DNA from: UBA10649 sp963842725
Lineage (GTDB): Bacteria > Actinomycetota > Actinomycetes > S36-B12
Reading direction: 5' to 3'
Length of the DNA: 64,000 nt
NCBI GenBank assembly: GCA_963842725.1
Contig: CAWJHN010000004.1
Coordinates: 1,178,001 to 1,242,000 of the forward strand
This document shows, piece by piece, positions 39,376-49,154 of this stretch (its first letter is position 1; every line of letters starts with the position of its first letter). The notes beneath the pieces were generated by a model. The model made no database searches. It had not been told where the DNA came from and saw only the letters and a program-made list of their open reading frames with translations. The translations under genes were made by a program, and so were the position numbers.

Positions 39376-42300
39376 GTGCACCTGAAGAACCTGACGCTCA
39401 AGGGCTTCAAGTCCTTCGCCTCCGCGACGACGCTGCACTTCGAGCCCGGCGTGACGTGCGTCGTGGGTCCCAACGGCTCGGGCAAGTCCAACGTCGTCGA
39501 TGCGCTGTCGTGGGTCATGGGCGAGCAGGGTGCCAAGTCGCTGCGTGGCGGCAAGATGGAGGACGTCATCTTCTCCGGTACCGCGGGCCGCGCGCCGCTG
39601 GGCCGCGCCGAGGTCGCGCTGACCATCGACAACTCCGACGGTGCCCTGCCGATCGAGTACGCCGAGGTCACCATCTCCCGGACACTCTTCCGCAACGGCG
39701 GCTCGGAGTATGCGATCAACGGGGCGCAGTGCCGCCTGCTCGACGTCCAGGAGCTCCTCAGCGACTCCGGCATCGGCCGTGAGATGCACGTCATCGTCGG
39801 CCAGGGGCAGCTCGACACCATCCTCCAGGCCACGCCCGAGGATCGTCGTGGCTTCATCGAGGAGGCCGCCGGAGTCCTCAAGCATCGAAAGCGGAAGGAG
39901 AAGGCACTCCGCAAGCTCGACTCCATGCAGGCGAACCTGACCCGGCTCCAGGACCTCACCACCGAGCTGCGACGCCAGCTGAAGCCGCTTGGCCGCCAGG
40001 CCGAGGTCGCACGACGAGCGGTCGTCATCCAGTCGGAGGTACGGGACGCCCGCCTGCGGATCATGGCCGATGACCTGCTGCACCTGCGCGAGGCGCTGGC
40101 CGCCGAGGTCGCAGACGAGACCGCGCTTCGCGACCGGCAGATGGAGGTCGACGCACAGTTGCTGGCCCTGCGCGAGCAGGAGGCCACCGCCGAGCAGCAG
40201 GCCGCCCTCGATGCGCCGCGACTGTCCGCCGCCCAGGAGACCTGGTTCGCCCTGAGCGGCCTGCGCGAGCGGCTGAGCGGCCTGGTGCAGCTCGCCGCCG
40301 AGCGGGTGCGGCACCTGCAGCCCGAGCCGATAGACGACGAGCCGGGTCGCGACCCCGAGCACATCGACTCCGAGGCGCGGGCCCTGCGAACGGAGGAGTT
40401 CGAGCTCGGGCGCCAGGTGGAGGGCTCTCGCGAGGACCTCTCACAGGCCGAGTCCGCGCGAGTGGCGGCCGAGCAGGCGGCCGCCGCGGAGGAGCGTCGG
40501 GTCGCGCAGGCCGTGCGCGCGGAGGCCGATCGCCGCGAGGGGCTCGCCCGCCTCACCGGGCAGGTCAACGCAGCCCGCTCGCGCATGGAGACACGCGGAG
40601 CCGAGATCCAGCGGCTGTCCGTGCAGGTCGCCGAGGCCCGCGAACGCGGGGAGCGCGCCCAGCAGGAGTTCCAGGGGATCGAGATGGACGTGGCCGGTCT
40701 CGACGCCGGCGAGCTGAGCCTGGACGCCGAGCACGAGATGGCCGAGGCGGCGCTGCAGCAGGCGGATGCGCAGGTGGAGGCGCTGCGATCCCGCGAGTCG
40801 ACGGCCGAGCGTGAGCGGGCCGCCCTCTCGGCCCGGCGCGAGGCGCTCGAGCTGGGCCTGCAGCGCAAGGACGCCGCGGCGCGCCTGGTCTCAGCGGCCG
40901 ACCGCGTCTCCGGCGTCCTCGGCCCGCTGGCCAGCCTGCTGCGGATCGACTCTGGCGCACAGACCGCGGTGGCGGCCGCCCTCGGTGACGTGGCGGACGC
41001 CGTCGTCGTGACCGGGGTCGACTCGGCCATGCGGGCCGTCGTGCTGCTGAAGGACGAGGACGCGGGCCGCGCGGCCCTGGTCCTGGCCGAGGCGGACCGG
41101 CCCCGATCCGCCCGCCCGTCGGTGCACGAGGCGGGCACTCCACTGATCGCGCACGTGCACTTCGACGACGCCCTCCGACCCGCGGTCGAGCACCTGCTCG
41201 AGGGCTGGGTGCTCGTCGACGACCTCGCCTCGGCGGCGGACCTGCAGGCTCGCCATCCGGACCTTGCCTTCGTCACGCCCGCCGGCGACGTCCTGTCGGG
41301 CGGTGTCGTGTACGGCGGATCCTCGAGCACGCCGAGCCTGCTCGAGGTACAGGTGGCCTACGACGAGGCGACCGCGGCCCTCGAGGCGGTGGGCCTCGAG
41401 CTCGACCGCCTCCGGTTCGACATGGCCGCGGCCCGGCAGCGCCAGGCGGATGCCACGCGCCTGGTCGAGTCGGCCCTGGCCCGTCTGCATGAGTCGGATG
41501 CCCGCATGGCGGCGGTTGCCGAGCAGCTGGGCCAGCTCGGGCAGGTCGCCCGAGCGGCGGCCGCCGAGGCCGACCGCCTCACAAGCGCGCGGGAGTCCGC
41601 GGAGCGCGCGCTCGCGGCCGATCTCGATCAGCTCGAGCAGCTGCAGCAGCGTCTCGACGCCGCGCAGGAGGCTCCGGACGAGGCACCGCCCGCGGACAAC
41701 CGTGAGGAGCTCGCCGCGGCAGCGTCAGCGGCGAGACGGCTCGAGGTCGAGGCTCGGCTGGCTCTGCGGACTGCCGAGGAGCGGGTCGCGGCGGTCGCCG
41801 CTCGGGCGCATCAGCTCGAGCGCGCAGCGCAGGCCGAACGTCACGCGCGGGCAGCGGCCCGCGAGCGCCGCGAGCGCCGTGCCCGCGAGCTGATCGTGAC
41901 CCAGGCCGTGCTGGCCGGGGCGAAGGTGACCCTGTCTCGCATAGACGGCTCCGTGGCTGCGGCCGGCCGTCAGCGGGCGGTGGTCGAGCGTGCCACCAGG
42001 GAACGCGACGCGCACGTGCAGAAGGTCCGTTCCGACCTGCGCGCGCTGAGCGCGGAGTTCGACCTGCTCAAGGACTCTGTGCACCGCGATGAGGTGGCGC
42101 GCGCCGAGCAGCGCATGCGGATCGAGCAGGTTCAGGACAAGGTGCTCGAGGACTTCGGCGTCGACCCGGACGTGCTGCTGGCCGAGTACGGTCCCGACCA
42201 GCTCGTCCCCCCGACGCCGCCGTCGCCCGGCGACGAGCCACCGGCCCAGGAGCCCGTCGCGTACCCGTTCGTGCGCAGTGAGCAGGAGAAGCGGCTGCGG

Positions 42301-42939
42301 GGAGCCGAGCGTGACCTCGCACTGCTGGGCCGGGTCAACCCGCTCGCCCTCGAGGAGTACTCGGCGATGGAGGAGCGGCACAACTTCCTCACCGAGCAGC
42401 TCGACGACCTGAAGCGCACGCGGGAGGACCTCCTCGACATCGTCAAGGAGGTCGACGCTCGAGTCCAGCAGGTGTTCTCGGAGGCATACGAGGCGGTCGA
42501 GCGCGAGTTCGAGGCCGTGTTCGCGCGACTGTTCCCGGGCGGCGAGGGGCGGCTGGTCCTCACCGACCCGTCCGACATGCTCAACACCGGTGTGGACGTC
42601 GAGGCGCGTCCACCGGGCAAGAAGATCAAGCGCCTCTCGCTGCTGTCCGGCGGTGAGCGGTCGCTGACGGCGGTCGCGTTCCTGGTCGCGCTGTTCAAGG
42701 CCCGGCCGAGCCCGTTCTACGTGCTCGACGAGGTCGAGGCTGCCCTCGACGACGTCAACCTCGGTCGACTCATCGACATCATCGAGGAGTTGCGCACCTC
42801 GTCGCAGCTGATCGTCATCACCCACCAGAAGCGCACGATGGAGATCGCCGATGCCCTGTACGGGGTCTCGATGCGCGGCGACGGCGTCACCCAGGTGATC
42901 GGCCAGCGCCTTCGCGAGAGCGAGCGGGTCACCGCGTAG
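39376..42939 (+). CDS. smc: Chromosome segregation protein SMC
   Basis: A 1187-residue condensin ATPase, normal length. The N-terminal head has Walker A GPNGSGKS (residues 31-38) and the Q-loop; two long coiled coils rich in Ala, Glu and Arg flank a hinge at about residues 505-670. The C-terminal head has the signature LLSGGERSLTAVAFLVAL and Walker B YVLDEVEAALDD. It partners ScpA/ScpB, not in this window, to organise the chromosome. The last 11 bases overlap the convergent YhhN gene. Confidence 0.98.
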   Translation: MHLKNLTLKGFKSFASATTLHFEPGVTCVVGPNGSGKSNVVDALSWVMGEQGAKSLRGGKMEDVIFSGTAGRAPLGRAEVALTIDNSDGALPIEYAEVTISRTLFRNGGSEYAINGAQCRLLDVQELLSDSGIGREMHVIVGQGQLDTILQATPEDRRGFIEEAAGVLKHRKRKEKALRKLDSMQANLTRLQDLTTELRRQLKPLGRQAEVARRAVVIQSEVRDARLRIMADDLLHLREALAAEVADETALRDRQMEVDAQLLALREQEATAEQQAALDAPRLSAAQETWFALSGLRERLSGLVQLAAERVRHLQPEPIDDEPGRDPEHIDSEARALRTEEFELGRQVEGSREDLSQAESARVAAEQAAAAEERRVAQAVRAEADRREGLARLTGQVNAARSRMETRGAEIQRLSVQVAEARERGERAQQEFQGIEMDVAGLDAGELSLDAEHEMAEAALQQADAQVEALRSRESTAERERAALSARREALELGLQRKDAAARLVSAADRVSGVLGPLASLLRIDSGAQTAVAAALGDVADAVVVTGVDSAMRAVVLLKDEDAGRAALVLAEADRPRSARPSVHEAGTPLIAHVHFDDALRPAVEHLLEGWVLVDDLASAADLQARHPDLAFVTPAGDVLSGGVVYGGSSSTPSLLEVQVAYDEATAALEAVGLELDRLRFDMAAARQRQADATRLVESALARLHESDARMAAVAEQLGQLGQVARAAAAEADRLTSARESAERALAADLDQLEQLQQRLDAAQEAPDEAPPADNREELAAAASAARRLEVEARLALRTAEERVAAVAARAHQLERAAQAERHARAAARERRERRARELIVTQAVLAGAKVTLSRIDGSVAAAGRQRAVVERATRERDAHVQKVRSDLRALSAEFDLLKDSVHRDEVARAEQRMRIEQVQDKVLEDFGVDPDVLLAEYGPDQLVPPTPPSPGDEPPAQEPVAYPFVRSEQEKRLRGAERDLALLGRVNPLALEEYSAMEERHNFLTEQLDDLKRTREDLLDIVKEVDARVQQVFSEAYEAVEREFEAVFARLFPGGEGRLVLTDPSDMLNTGVDVEARPPGKKIKRLSLLSGGERSLTAVAFLVALFKARPSPFYVLDEVEAALDDVNLGRLIDIIEELRTSSQLIVITHQKRTMEIADALYGVSMRGDGVTQVIGQRLRESERVTA

Positions 42940-43624
42940 CGCGCGGCCTGACGAGGGCTCCGGCCACGCCCGTCACGATCATCGCCTGCGCCACGATGTA
43001 CGTCGTCATGATGACCACCGACCAGGCTCGCGACTCCGACAGCGGGCCGAATGCGGTCAGCGCGATCAGGGCGTCGGAGACGACGAACAGCAGGGCCCCG
43101 ATCGCGATCCGCCAGCCCAGCCGCTGCGGCACCCGGATCACCAGGTCGAGGGCGGCGAGCGACATGAGGACGAGAACCGCGCTGTACACCAGCACGGGGA
43201 TGCGCAGGTCGCCCACGCCTGCGCTCACGAGGGCATTGACGCCGATCCAGACGACCACGTAGGGCAAAGCAGCGATCTTCCAGGCGCGCACCAGGCCCGG
43301 TCCCGGCACGCGGGTGAACGCCGCGATATAGCAGACCTGCATCACGAGGAAGGCGCCGATGCCGGCCATGAAGAACAGGTCTCCGTCGCCGGACAGGAGC
43401 AGGTCGCCGAACCAGGCGAAGACGAGGCCGATGGCGAGCCAGGTCAGGGGAGCCCGGCCCGCAGCGGCCTCGCCGCGCCTGATGGTCACGAGGAGCCACG
43501 CCAGCAGCAGCGGCATCAGGAGCGCCTTCGTCGCGGTCATGGCCGTGGTGGCGCCGAGGGCCTCGGCCACGACATTGGCGACGGCGACGGCCGCATAGGC
43601 CACGAGGAGTGCAAGCGCGTTCAT
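42929..43624 (-). CDS. YhhN-family membrane protein (lysoplasmalogenase-like)
   Basis: A membrane protein of about 231 residues with about eight hydrophobic segments, matching the YhhN/TMEM86 family (FAWFGDLLL, FMAGIGAFLVMQVCYIAAF, LFVVSDALIAL). Vertebrate members hydrolyse the vinyl-ether bond of lysoplasmalogens; the bacterial activity is less certain. The ATG at 43624 is preceded 6 bases upstream by CAGGAT on the same strand; a GTG two codons earlier is an alternative. It diverges from ftsY and overlaps the end of smc. Confidence 0.85.
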   Translation of the reverse strand: MNALALLVAYAAVAVANVVAEALGATTAMTATKALLMPLLLAWLLVTIRRGEAAAGRAPLTWLAIGLVFAWFGDLLLSGDGDLFFMAGIGAFLVMQVCYIAAFTRVPGPGLVRAWKIAALPYVVVWIGVNALVSAGVGDLRIPVLVYSAVLVLMSLAALDLVIRVPQRLGWRIAIGALLFVVSDALIALTAFGPLSESRAWSVVIMTTYIVAQAMIVTGVAGALVRPRATR

Positions 43625-43630
43625 GTGCAC

Positions 43631-43636
43631 ATCCTG
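43631..43636 (-). promoter_or_regulatory. -10-like box of the YhhN gene
   Basis: CAGGAT on the minus strand, 6 bases before the ATG. AAGGAT at 43645-43650 stands 7 bases before the divergent ftsY ATG. Both are variants lacking the first T of TANNNT. Confidence 0.3.
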
Positions 43637-43657
43637 CCGCGTGAAAGGATGCGAGCC

Positions 43658-44893
43658 ATGGATTCCGCATTCCTCTATGTCGCCGTCGCCCTCGTCGTCC
43701 TCGTGATCGCTGTCGTCGCGGCAGTCGCCCTGCGTCGCGGCGGGGGCTCGAGGTCGTCAATCGAGGCAGCCCCTCGCCCGGGCATCGACTACGCCCCGGG
43801 CGTGGGCGACGACGACTCGGTCCCGCGCGACACGCCGCGGCGGACTGTCGATGTCATCGAGGTCGGAGATGCCCTCGCCGGTCCCGTCGAGGAACTGGTC
43901 GTGGCCGGGGAGACGATCGAGGCCCCCAGCGTCGAGGACCTCGAGGCCCTCCTCGAGGTCGAGGTTCCCGAGCCCGCCGCCGGCCGCCTCACCCGCCTGC
44001 GCGCCCGACTTGCCCGCTCGCAGAACGCACTCGGTCGCGGACTCCTGGCCCTGCTCAGCCGCGCCGAGATCGACGACGACACGTGGGACGAGATCGAGGA
44101 GGTGCTGCTGACCGCGGACCTTGGCGTGGCCCCGACGCAGGAGCTGCTCGGACGCCTCAAGGATCGGGTCCGGGTCGAGGGAACGGCCGATCCGGCCGCC
44201 GTGCGCCAGATGCTCCGGGACGAGCTCCTCGTCCTCGTCGATCCGACCATGGACCGCACCGTGCGGGCGCAGCGCGTGGACGGTCGCCCCGGTGTCGTGC
44301 TGGTGGTCGGCGTCAACGGCACGGGCAAGACCACGACCACCGGCAAGCTGGCGCGCCTGGCCATCGCGCAGAACCAGGCGGTCGTCCTGGGAGCGGCCGA
44401 CACGTTTCGCGCCGCGGCCGCTGACCAGCTCCAGACGTGGGGCGACCGGGTCGGCGCCGCAGTGGTCCGCGGTCCCGAGGGTGGGGACCCCGCCGCCGTC
44501 GCGTTCGATGCCGTGGCAACCGGCCAGGCCGCGGACGTCGACACCGTCATCATCGACACGGCGGGGCGACTGCACACCAAGGCCGGTCTGATGGACGAGC
44601 TCGGCAAGGTCAAGCGGGTCATCGAGAAGAAGTCGCCCATCGATGAGGTGCTGCTCGTACTCGACGCCACCACAGGTCAGAACGGCCTCGTGCAGGCCCG
44701 GGTGTTCGCCGAGGTCGTCGATGTCACCGGCATCGTCCTGACCAAGCTGGACGGCACGGCGCGCGGCGGCATCGTGGTCGCCGTCCAGCGCGAGCTTGGC
44801 GTCCCCGTGAAGCTGGTGGGCCTTGGCGAGGGGCCGGATGACCTGGCGCCCTTCGAGGCGGAGACGTTCGTCGCTGCGCTGATCGAGGAGTAG
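43658..44893 (+). CDS. ftsY: Signal recognition particle receptor FtsY
   Basis: A 411-residue SRP receptor. An N-terminal hydrophobic segment (about residues 4-27, YVAVALVVLVIAVVAAVAL) is the membrane anchor found in actinobacterial FtsY; an acidic linker follows, then the NG GTPase domain with GVNGTGKTTTTGKLA, GAADTFRAAA, DTAGRLHTK and TKLDGTARGG. It docks Ffh, encoded 4 kb downstream, to the membrane for cotranslational insertion. Confidence 0.97.
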   Translation: MDSAFLYVAVALVVLVIAVVAAVALRRGGGSRSSIEAAPRPGIDYAPGVGDDDSVPRDTPRRTVDVIEVGDALAGPVEELVVAGETIEAPSVEDLEALLEVEVPEPAAGRLTRLRARLARSQNALGRGLLALLSRAEIDDDTWDEIEEVLLTADLGVAPTQELLGRLKDRVRVEGTADPAAVRQMLRDELLVLVDPTMDRTVRAQRVDGRPGVVLVVGVNGTGKTTTTGKLARLAIAQNQAVVLGAADTFRAAAADQLQTWGDRVGAAVVRGPEGGDPAAVAFDAVATGQAADVDTVIIDTAGRLHTKAGLMDELGKVKRVIEKKSPIDEVLLVLDATTGQNGLVQARVFAEVVDVTGIVLTKLDGTARGGIVVAVQRELGVPVKLVGLGEGPDDLAPFEAETFVAALIEE

Positions 44894-44940
44894 CAGAGAC
44901 TCCAGAGACGGTCGACACCGCGGACACCCATGCGCCGGAG

Positions 44941-45023
44941 GTCACGAAACCTCCCGGTAACGTCCACGGGCCCTGCGTGACGCACTGTTAACGCGAGGGC
45001 TGCCCGGGACACGCTGCGTTAAC
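44941..45023. promoter_or_regulatory. Candidate nitrogen-control region upstream of amtB
   Basis: In the 210-base gap before amtB there are GTCAC (44941), GTAAC (44957), GTGAC-N6-TTAAC (44977-44992), and an exact 8-bp inverted repeat GTTAACGC / GCGTTAAC (44987-44994, 45016-45023). GTNAC-N6 half-sites resemble actinobacterial GlnR boxes, whose usual targets include amtB-glnK-glnD, but the spacing between half-sites is not canonical. Confidence 0.4.
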
Positions 45024-45103
45024 CGCGTGGCGTGTCCGGCGAAACCTCCTTCCGCGAATGTTCAGCACGCGAGGTGAGAATCGCCACTGGAAGGAGATCT
45101 CGC

Positions 45104-46417
45104 ATGGAATCCGCTCTGAACTCGGGCGACACCGCATGGCTGCTGACCTCAGCGGCCATGGTGTTGCTCATGATCCCCGGGCTCGCCTTCTTCTACGGAG
45201 GCATGGTCCGCGTCAAGTCCGTACTCAACATGCTCATGATGGTGATGGGCGCACTGTTCGTCGTCGGCGTCCTGTGGGTCCTGTTCGGCTACTCGATGTC
45301 CTTCGGTGACTCGTACGGCCAGGCAGGGCTCCTGGGCAACATCACGCAGTACGCGGGCCTCGAGGGCCTCATGGTCGACAACCCGGAGGTGGCCTACCCG
45401 GCTATGGCGTTCGTCGCCTTCCAGGCCATGTTCGCCTGCCTCACCGTCGGCCTCATCGCTGGCGCCGTGGCGGACCGCATGAAGTACGCGGCGTGGCTGG
45501 TGTTCGCGGGCATCTGGGCGATCCTCGTCTACTTCCCGGTCGCCCACTGGGTGTTCAACCTGGCAGGCGACAACGGCGGCTGGATCTACAAGTACGGCGT
45601 CATCGACTTCGCCGGCGGCACCGCGGTGCACATCAACGCCGGCATCGCCGGCCTGGTGCTCGCCGTCGTTATCGGCAGGCGCGTGGGCTGGCCCAAGACG
45701 CCGATGCGGCCGCACAACCTCACCCTGGTGATGATCGGCGCGGGGCTGCTGTGGTTCGGCTGGTTCGGCTTCAATGCCGGGTCGGCTACCGCCGCGAACA
45801 ACGCCTCGGCCGTCGCCTTCATGAACACGTTCGCGGCCACCTGCGCTGCGGCAATCGGCTGGCTGCTGACGGAGAAGTTCCGTGACGGCCACGCCACCTC
45901 GCTGGGTGCCGCGTCGGGCGTCGTTGCGGGACTCGTGGCCATCACCCCCGCGTGTGCGGCAGTGAGCCCCATGGGCGCCCTGGCGATCGGCCTCATCGCG
46001 GGCGTGCTCTGCGCCCTGGCCGTCGGACTGAAGTACAAGTTCAAGTACGACGACTCGCTCGACGTCGTCGGCGTCCACCTGGTCGGCGGCCTCACCGGCA
46101 CCCTGCTCATCGGACTCTTCGCCACGGCCGCGTCGCCCACGGGCATCGACGGCCTGCTGTACGGCGGTGGATTCGACCAGTTGACCAAGCAGCTCGTCGG
46201 CGCCGGGGCTGTGCTTGCCTACTCCCTCGTGGTCACGGCGGTCATCGCCCTGGTCCTGCGGGCGGTCATGGGCCTTCGGATCAGCAGCGACGAGGAGGTC
46301 GGAGGAATCGACCGCTCGGAGCACGCTGAGACAGGATACGAACTGGGCGATACGGGCGGTGGCGGCGTGTTCGCCGGCGTCGGCCATGCTGCTCACAACA
46401 AGTCGGAGGTGGAGTAA
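45104..46417 (+). CDS. amtB: Ammonium transporter
   Basis: A 437-residue Amt/Mep/Rh channel with about eleven membrane segments. Family stretches are AFFYGGMVRVKSVLNMLMM, FPVAHWVFN and DFAGGTAVHINAG (with a pore histidine), and the second pore histidine in DVVGVHLVGG. It takes up ammonium and is gated by PII. GGAGATCTC precedes the ATG. Its TAA shares a base with the glnK ATG, so the channel and its PII regulator are coupled. Confidence 0.97.
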   Translation: MESALNSGDTAWLLTSAAMVLLMIPGLAFFYGGMVRVKSVLNMLMMVMGALFVVGVLWVLFGYSMSFGDSYGQAGLLGNITQYAGLEGLMVDNPEVAYPAMAFVAFQAMFACLTVGLIAGAVADRMKYAAWLVFAGIWAILVYFPVAHWVFNLAGDNGGWIYKYGVIDFAGGTAVHINAGIAGLVLAVVIGRRVGWPKTPMRPHNLTLVMIGAGLLWFGWFGFNAGSATAANNASAVAFMNTFAATCAAAIGWLLTEKFRDGHATSLGAASGVVAGLVAITPACAAVSPMGALAIGLIAGVLCALAVGLKYKFKYDDSLDVVGVHLVGGLTGTLLIGLFATAASPTGIDGLLYGGGFDQLTKQLVGAGAVLAYSLVVTAVIALVLRAVMGLRISSDEEVGGIDRSEHAETGYELGDTGGGGVFAGVGHAAHNKSEVE

Positions 46418-46755
46418 TGAAGCTCGTCACGGCAATCATCAAGCCCTTCAAGCTTGAAGACGTCAAGGGCGCCCTCGAGGGCCGCGGCGTGCATGGCCTG
46501 ACCGTGTCGGAGGCGTCTGGCTTCGGGCGCCAGAAGGGGCACACCGAGGTCTACCGGGGCGCGGAGTACACCGTCGACCTGGTTCCCAAGGTTCGGCTCG
46601 AGGTCGTGGTCGACGACGACGCGGTCGACCAGGTCGTCGAGGCGATCGTCGGCGCCGCGCAGACGGGTCGGATCGGCGACGGGAAGGTCTGGGTCATCCC
46701 GGTCGAGACCGTCGTGCGCGTCCGGACCGGCGAGCGCGGGTCCGAGGCCCTGTAA
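46417..46755 (+). CDS. glnK: Nitrogen regulatory PII protein
   Basis: A 112-residue trimeric signal protein that reads 2-oxoglutarate and ATP/ADP and blocks AmtB. The T-loop is GFGRQKGHTEVYRGAEYTVD with Tyr51, the residue modified by GlnD (adenylylation in actinobacteria). The C-terminal GDGKVWVIPVETVVRVRTGE is standard. ATG start overlapping the amtB stop; glnD follows after 15 bases. Confidence 0.97.
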   Translation: MKLVTAIIKPFKLEDVKGALEGRGVHGLTVSEASGFGRQKGHTEVYRGAEYTVDLVPKVRLEVVVDDDAVDQVVEAIVGAAQTGRIGDGKVWVIPVETVVRVRTGERGSEAL

Positions 46756-46770
46756 GGGATCCCGGAAACC

Positions 46771-49098
46771 GTGGATCCCATCCTCGCCCCACCGGCCTTC
46801 TCCGCAGCGCGGGAAGAGCTGGCACGACGCCCCGGGCTCAGCGGCCCGGGGCGGCGTGCTGCTCTCACGGCACTGACGGACGAGTGGCTGATCCGGGGCT
46901 TCGACGCCGCCGTCGCGCCCGCCAAGGACCCCTTCTGCCTGATTGCCGTCGGGGGCTACGGGCGTGGCGAGCTGACCATCGGCAGCGACCTCGACCTGCT
47001 GCTGCTGCACAAGGCCGGCCCAGGCGAGGCCGGTCGGGTCGCGGAGGCGCTGTGGTACCCGATCTGGGACGCGGGCCTGCGCCTCGACCACAGCGTGCGG
47101 ACCGTCAGCGAGGCCAGGCGCCTGGCGAGCGAGGACATCAAGGTCCTACTCGGCCTGCTCGACGCTCGCGTCATCGCGGGCGACGAGTCGGTGGCCGAGA
47201 CCCTTCGCGGCGCGGTCCTGGGTGACTGGCGTGCGATGGCCGATCGTCGCCTGCCCGCGCTGCGGGAGATGGTCGCGGACCGTCGCCGTCGATTCGGCGA
47301 GGCGTCGCAGATGCTCGAGCCGGACATCAAGGAGGCGTACGGCGGCCTGCGCGATGCCACGATCCTCAAGGGCGTCGCAGCCTCCTGGGTGACCGACGTG
47401 CCGCACAACGGCTGGCAGGATTCGGTGGGCTTCCTGCTCGACGTGCGCGATGCGCTGCACCGGACGGCGAGTCGCAGCGGCGACCGGCTCGTCATGCAGG
47501 AGCAGGACGCGATCGCCGCCGACCTGGCCATGCCGGACGCCGATGCGATGCTGCGCTCGGTCTACGAGTCCGCTCGCAACATCGCCTACGCCAGCGACGT
47601 CACCTGGCACCGGGTCGACCGGCTCACCCGCAACCGCCTCCGCGTGTCCTTCCGGCCGATCCGGAGGAAGGAGGCCTCCAGACTGCCCCTCGCAGAAGGG
47701 ATCGTGATGCAGGACGGGGAGGCCGTGCTCGCCCTCGACGTGCGCCCCGCCAAGGACGAGGGGCTGGCGCTGCGTGCCGCTGCCGCCGCGGCGCAGGCGG
47801 GTATCCCGCTGTCCCCGCATACGGTCGACCGCCTTGCCGCGGAAGGGATCCAGCCGAGGGTCCCGTGGTCCCGCGACGTCCGCGAGTCGTTCGTCTCGCT
47901 GCTGGGTGCCGGACCGACGATGGTCTCCGTCTGGGAGGCACTCGACCAGGCCGGAGTCATCACCTCCCTCATCCCCGGCTGGGACGTGATCCGCTCGGCC
48001 CCCCAGCGCAACGCCCTGCACACCTACACCGTCGATCGACATCTCGTCGAGACCGCCGTCCAGGCCGGCGCCTTCACCCGCAACGTCGACCGCCCCGACC
48101 TCCTCCTGGTCGGTGCACTCCTTCACGACATCGGCAAGGCGCAGGGTGGAGACCACAGCGTCGTCGGAGCCCGGATCGCCCAGGAGCTGGCGCCCCGCAT
48201 GGGCTTCGACGAGCACGACTCGCACGTGATCGTCACCCTCGTTCGGCACCACCTGCTGCTGGCCGACACCGCGACGCGTCGCGACCTGAACGATCCGTCC
48301 GTCATCTCGCACGTGGCCGGCATGCTCGGTGATGTGGGGGTCGTCGACCTCCTGCACGAGCTCACCATCGCGGACTCACTGGCAACCGGACCGACCGTGT
48401 GCTCGGACTGGCGCTTCGGGCTCATCAACGACCTCGTCGATCGGGTTCGCGCATCCATGGCGGGACGGCCGATGCCCGAGCCGCCCGAGCTGACCGACCA
48501 GCAGTCGGTGGCCCTGGCCCAGTCGGGGGTCTGGGTGCTGATGGACGTCCGCGACTCGACGAGTGTCATCACGGTCGCCGCCCCGGACCGAGTGGGGCTC
48601 CTTGCGCTGGTGGCGGGGGTGCTGTCCCTGAACCGGCTCAACGTGCTCGCCGCCCGCGTCACCACTATCGACGGCCGGGCGGTGCAGGAGTGGACCGTGC
48701 GTCCGGCGTTCGGCGACCCGCCGTCGCTGGAGCAGCTCAGCGACGACGTGCGGCGCGCCATCGACGGCACCTACGACGTGGCGGCGCGGCTGGCCAAGCG
48801 CGATGCCGACTACTCCAAGCTGCCGAGGTCCGAGCATCCCGAGCCGGTGGTCACGGTCACGGCCGGCGGCACCGGATCTCCCTGTGTCGTCGAGGTGCGA
48901 GCGCACGACGAGCCGGGCCTGTTGCACCGCATCGCACGATCCGTCTCGTCGGTGAACGTGACCATCGTCGGGGCCAAGGTGGCCACCCTGGGCGCCGACG
49001 CCGTAGACGTGTTCTTCGTGACGGACGCGGAGGGCCAGCCGCTGGCCGCCGACAGCATGGCGGCCCTGCGAGCCACCGTGCTGTCGTCCTTCGCCTGA
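46771..49098 (+). CDS. glnD: PII nucleotidyltransferase / nucleotidyl-removing enzyme
   Basis: A 775-residue sensor that modifies and demodifies PII according to glutamine. Domain order: nucleotidyltransferase (GGYGRGELTIGSDLDLLLL), a linker domain, the HD hydrolase domain (LLVGALLHDIGKAQGGDHS), and two C-terminal ACT domains that bind glutamine (about residues 590-660 and 690-770). In actinobacteria this enzyme adenylylates rather than uridylylates PII. GTG start. Third gene of the amtB-glnK-glnD operon. Confidence 0.95.
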   Translation: MDPILAPPAFSAAREELARRPGLSGPGRRAALTALTDEWLIRGFDAAVAPAKDPFCLIAVGGYGRGELTIGSDLDLLLLHKAGPGEAGRVAEALWYPIWDAGLRLDHSVRTVSEARRLASEDIKVLLGLLDARVIAGDESVAETLRGAVLGDWRAMADRRLPALREMVADRRRRFGEASQMLEPDIKEAYGGLRDATILKGVAASWVTDVPHNGWQDSVGFLLDVRDALHRTASRSGDRLVMQEQDAIAADLAMPDADAMLRSVYESARNIAYASDVTWHRVDRLTRNRLRVSFRPIRRKEASRLPLAEGIVMQDGEAVLALDVRPAKDEGLALRAAAAAAQAGIPLSPHTVDRLAAEGIQPRVPWSRDVRESFVSLLGAGPTMVSVWEALDQAGVITSLIPGWDVIRSAPQRNALHTYTVDRHLVETAVQAGAFTRNVDRPDLLLVGALLHDIGKAQGGDHSVVGARIAQELAPRMGFDEHDSHVIVTLVRHHLLLADTATRRDLNDPSVISHVAGMLGDVGVVDLLHELTIADSLATGPTVCSDWRFGLINDLVDRVRASMAGRPMPEPPELTDQQSVALAQSGVWVLMDVRDSTSVITVAAPDRVGLLALVAGVLSLNRLNVLAARVTTIDGRAVQEWTVRPAFGDPPSLEQLSDDVRRAIDGTYDVAARLAKRDADYSKLPRSEHPEPVVTVTAGGTGSPCVVEVRAHDEPGLLHRIARSVSSVNVTIVGAKVATLGADAVDVFFVTDAEGQPLAADSMAALRATVLSSFA

Positions 49099-49141
49099 GT
49101 CGGTCGGTCGACCATGCGACGGGGCTCGTCCGCCGTGCGGA

Positions 49142-49147
49142 TACGCT
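49142..49147 (+). promoter_or_regulatory. -10 box of ffh
   Basis: TACGCT, 7 bases before the GTG at 49155, consistent with a leaderless or nearly leaderless mRNA. Confidence 0.45.
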
Positions 49148-49154
49148 GACCACC

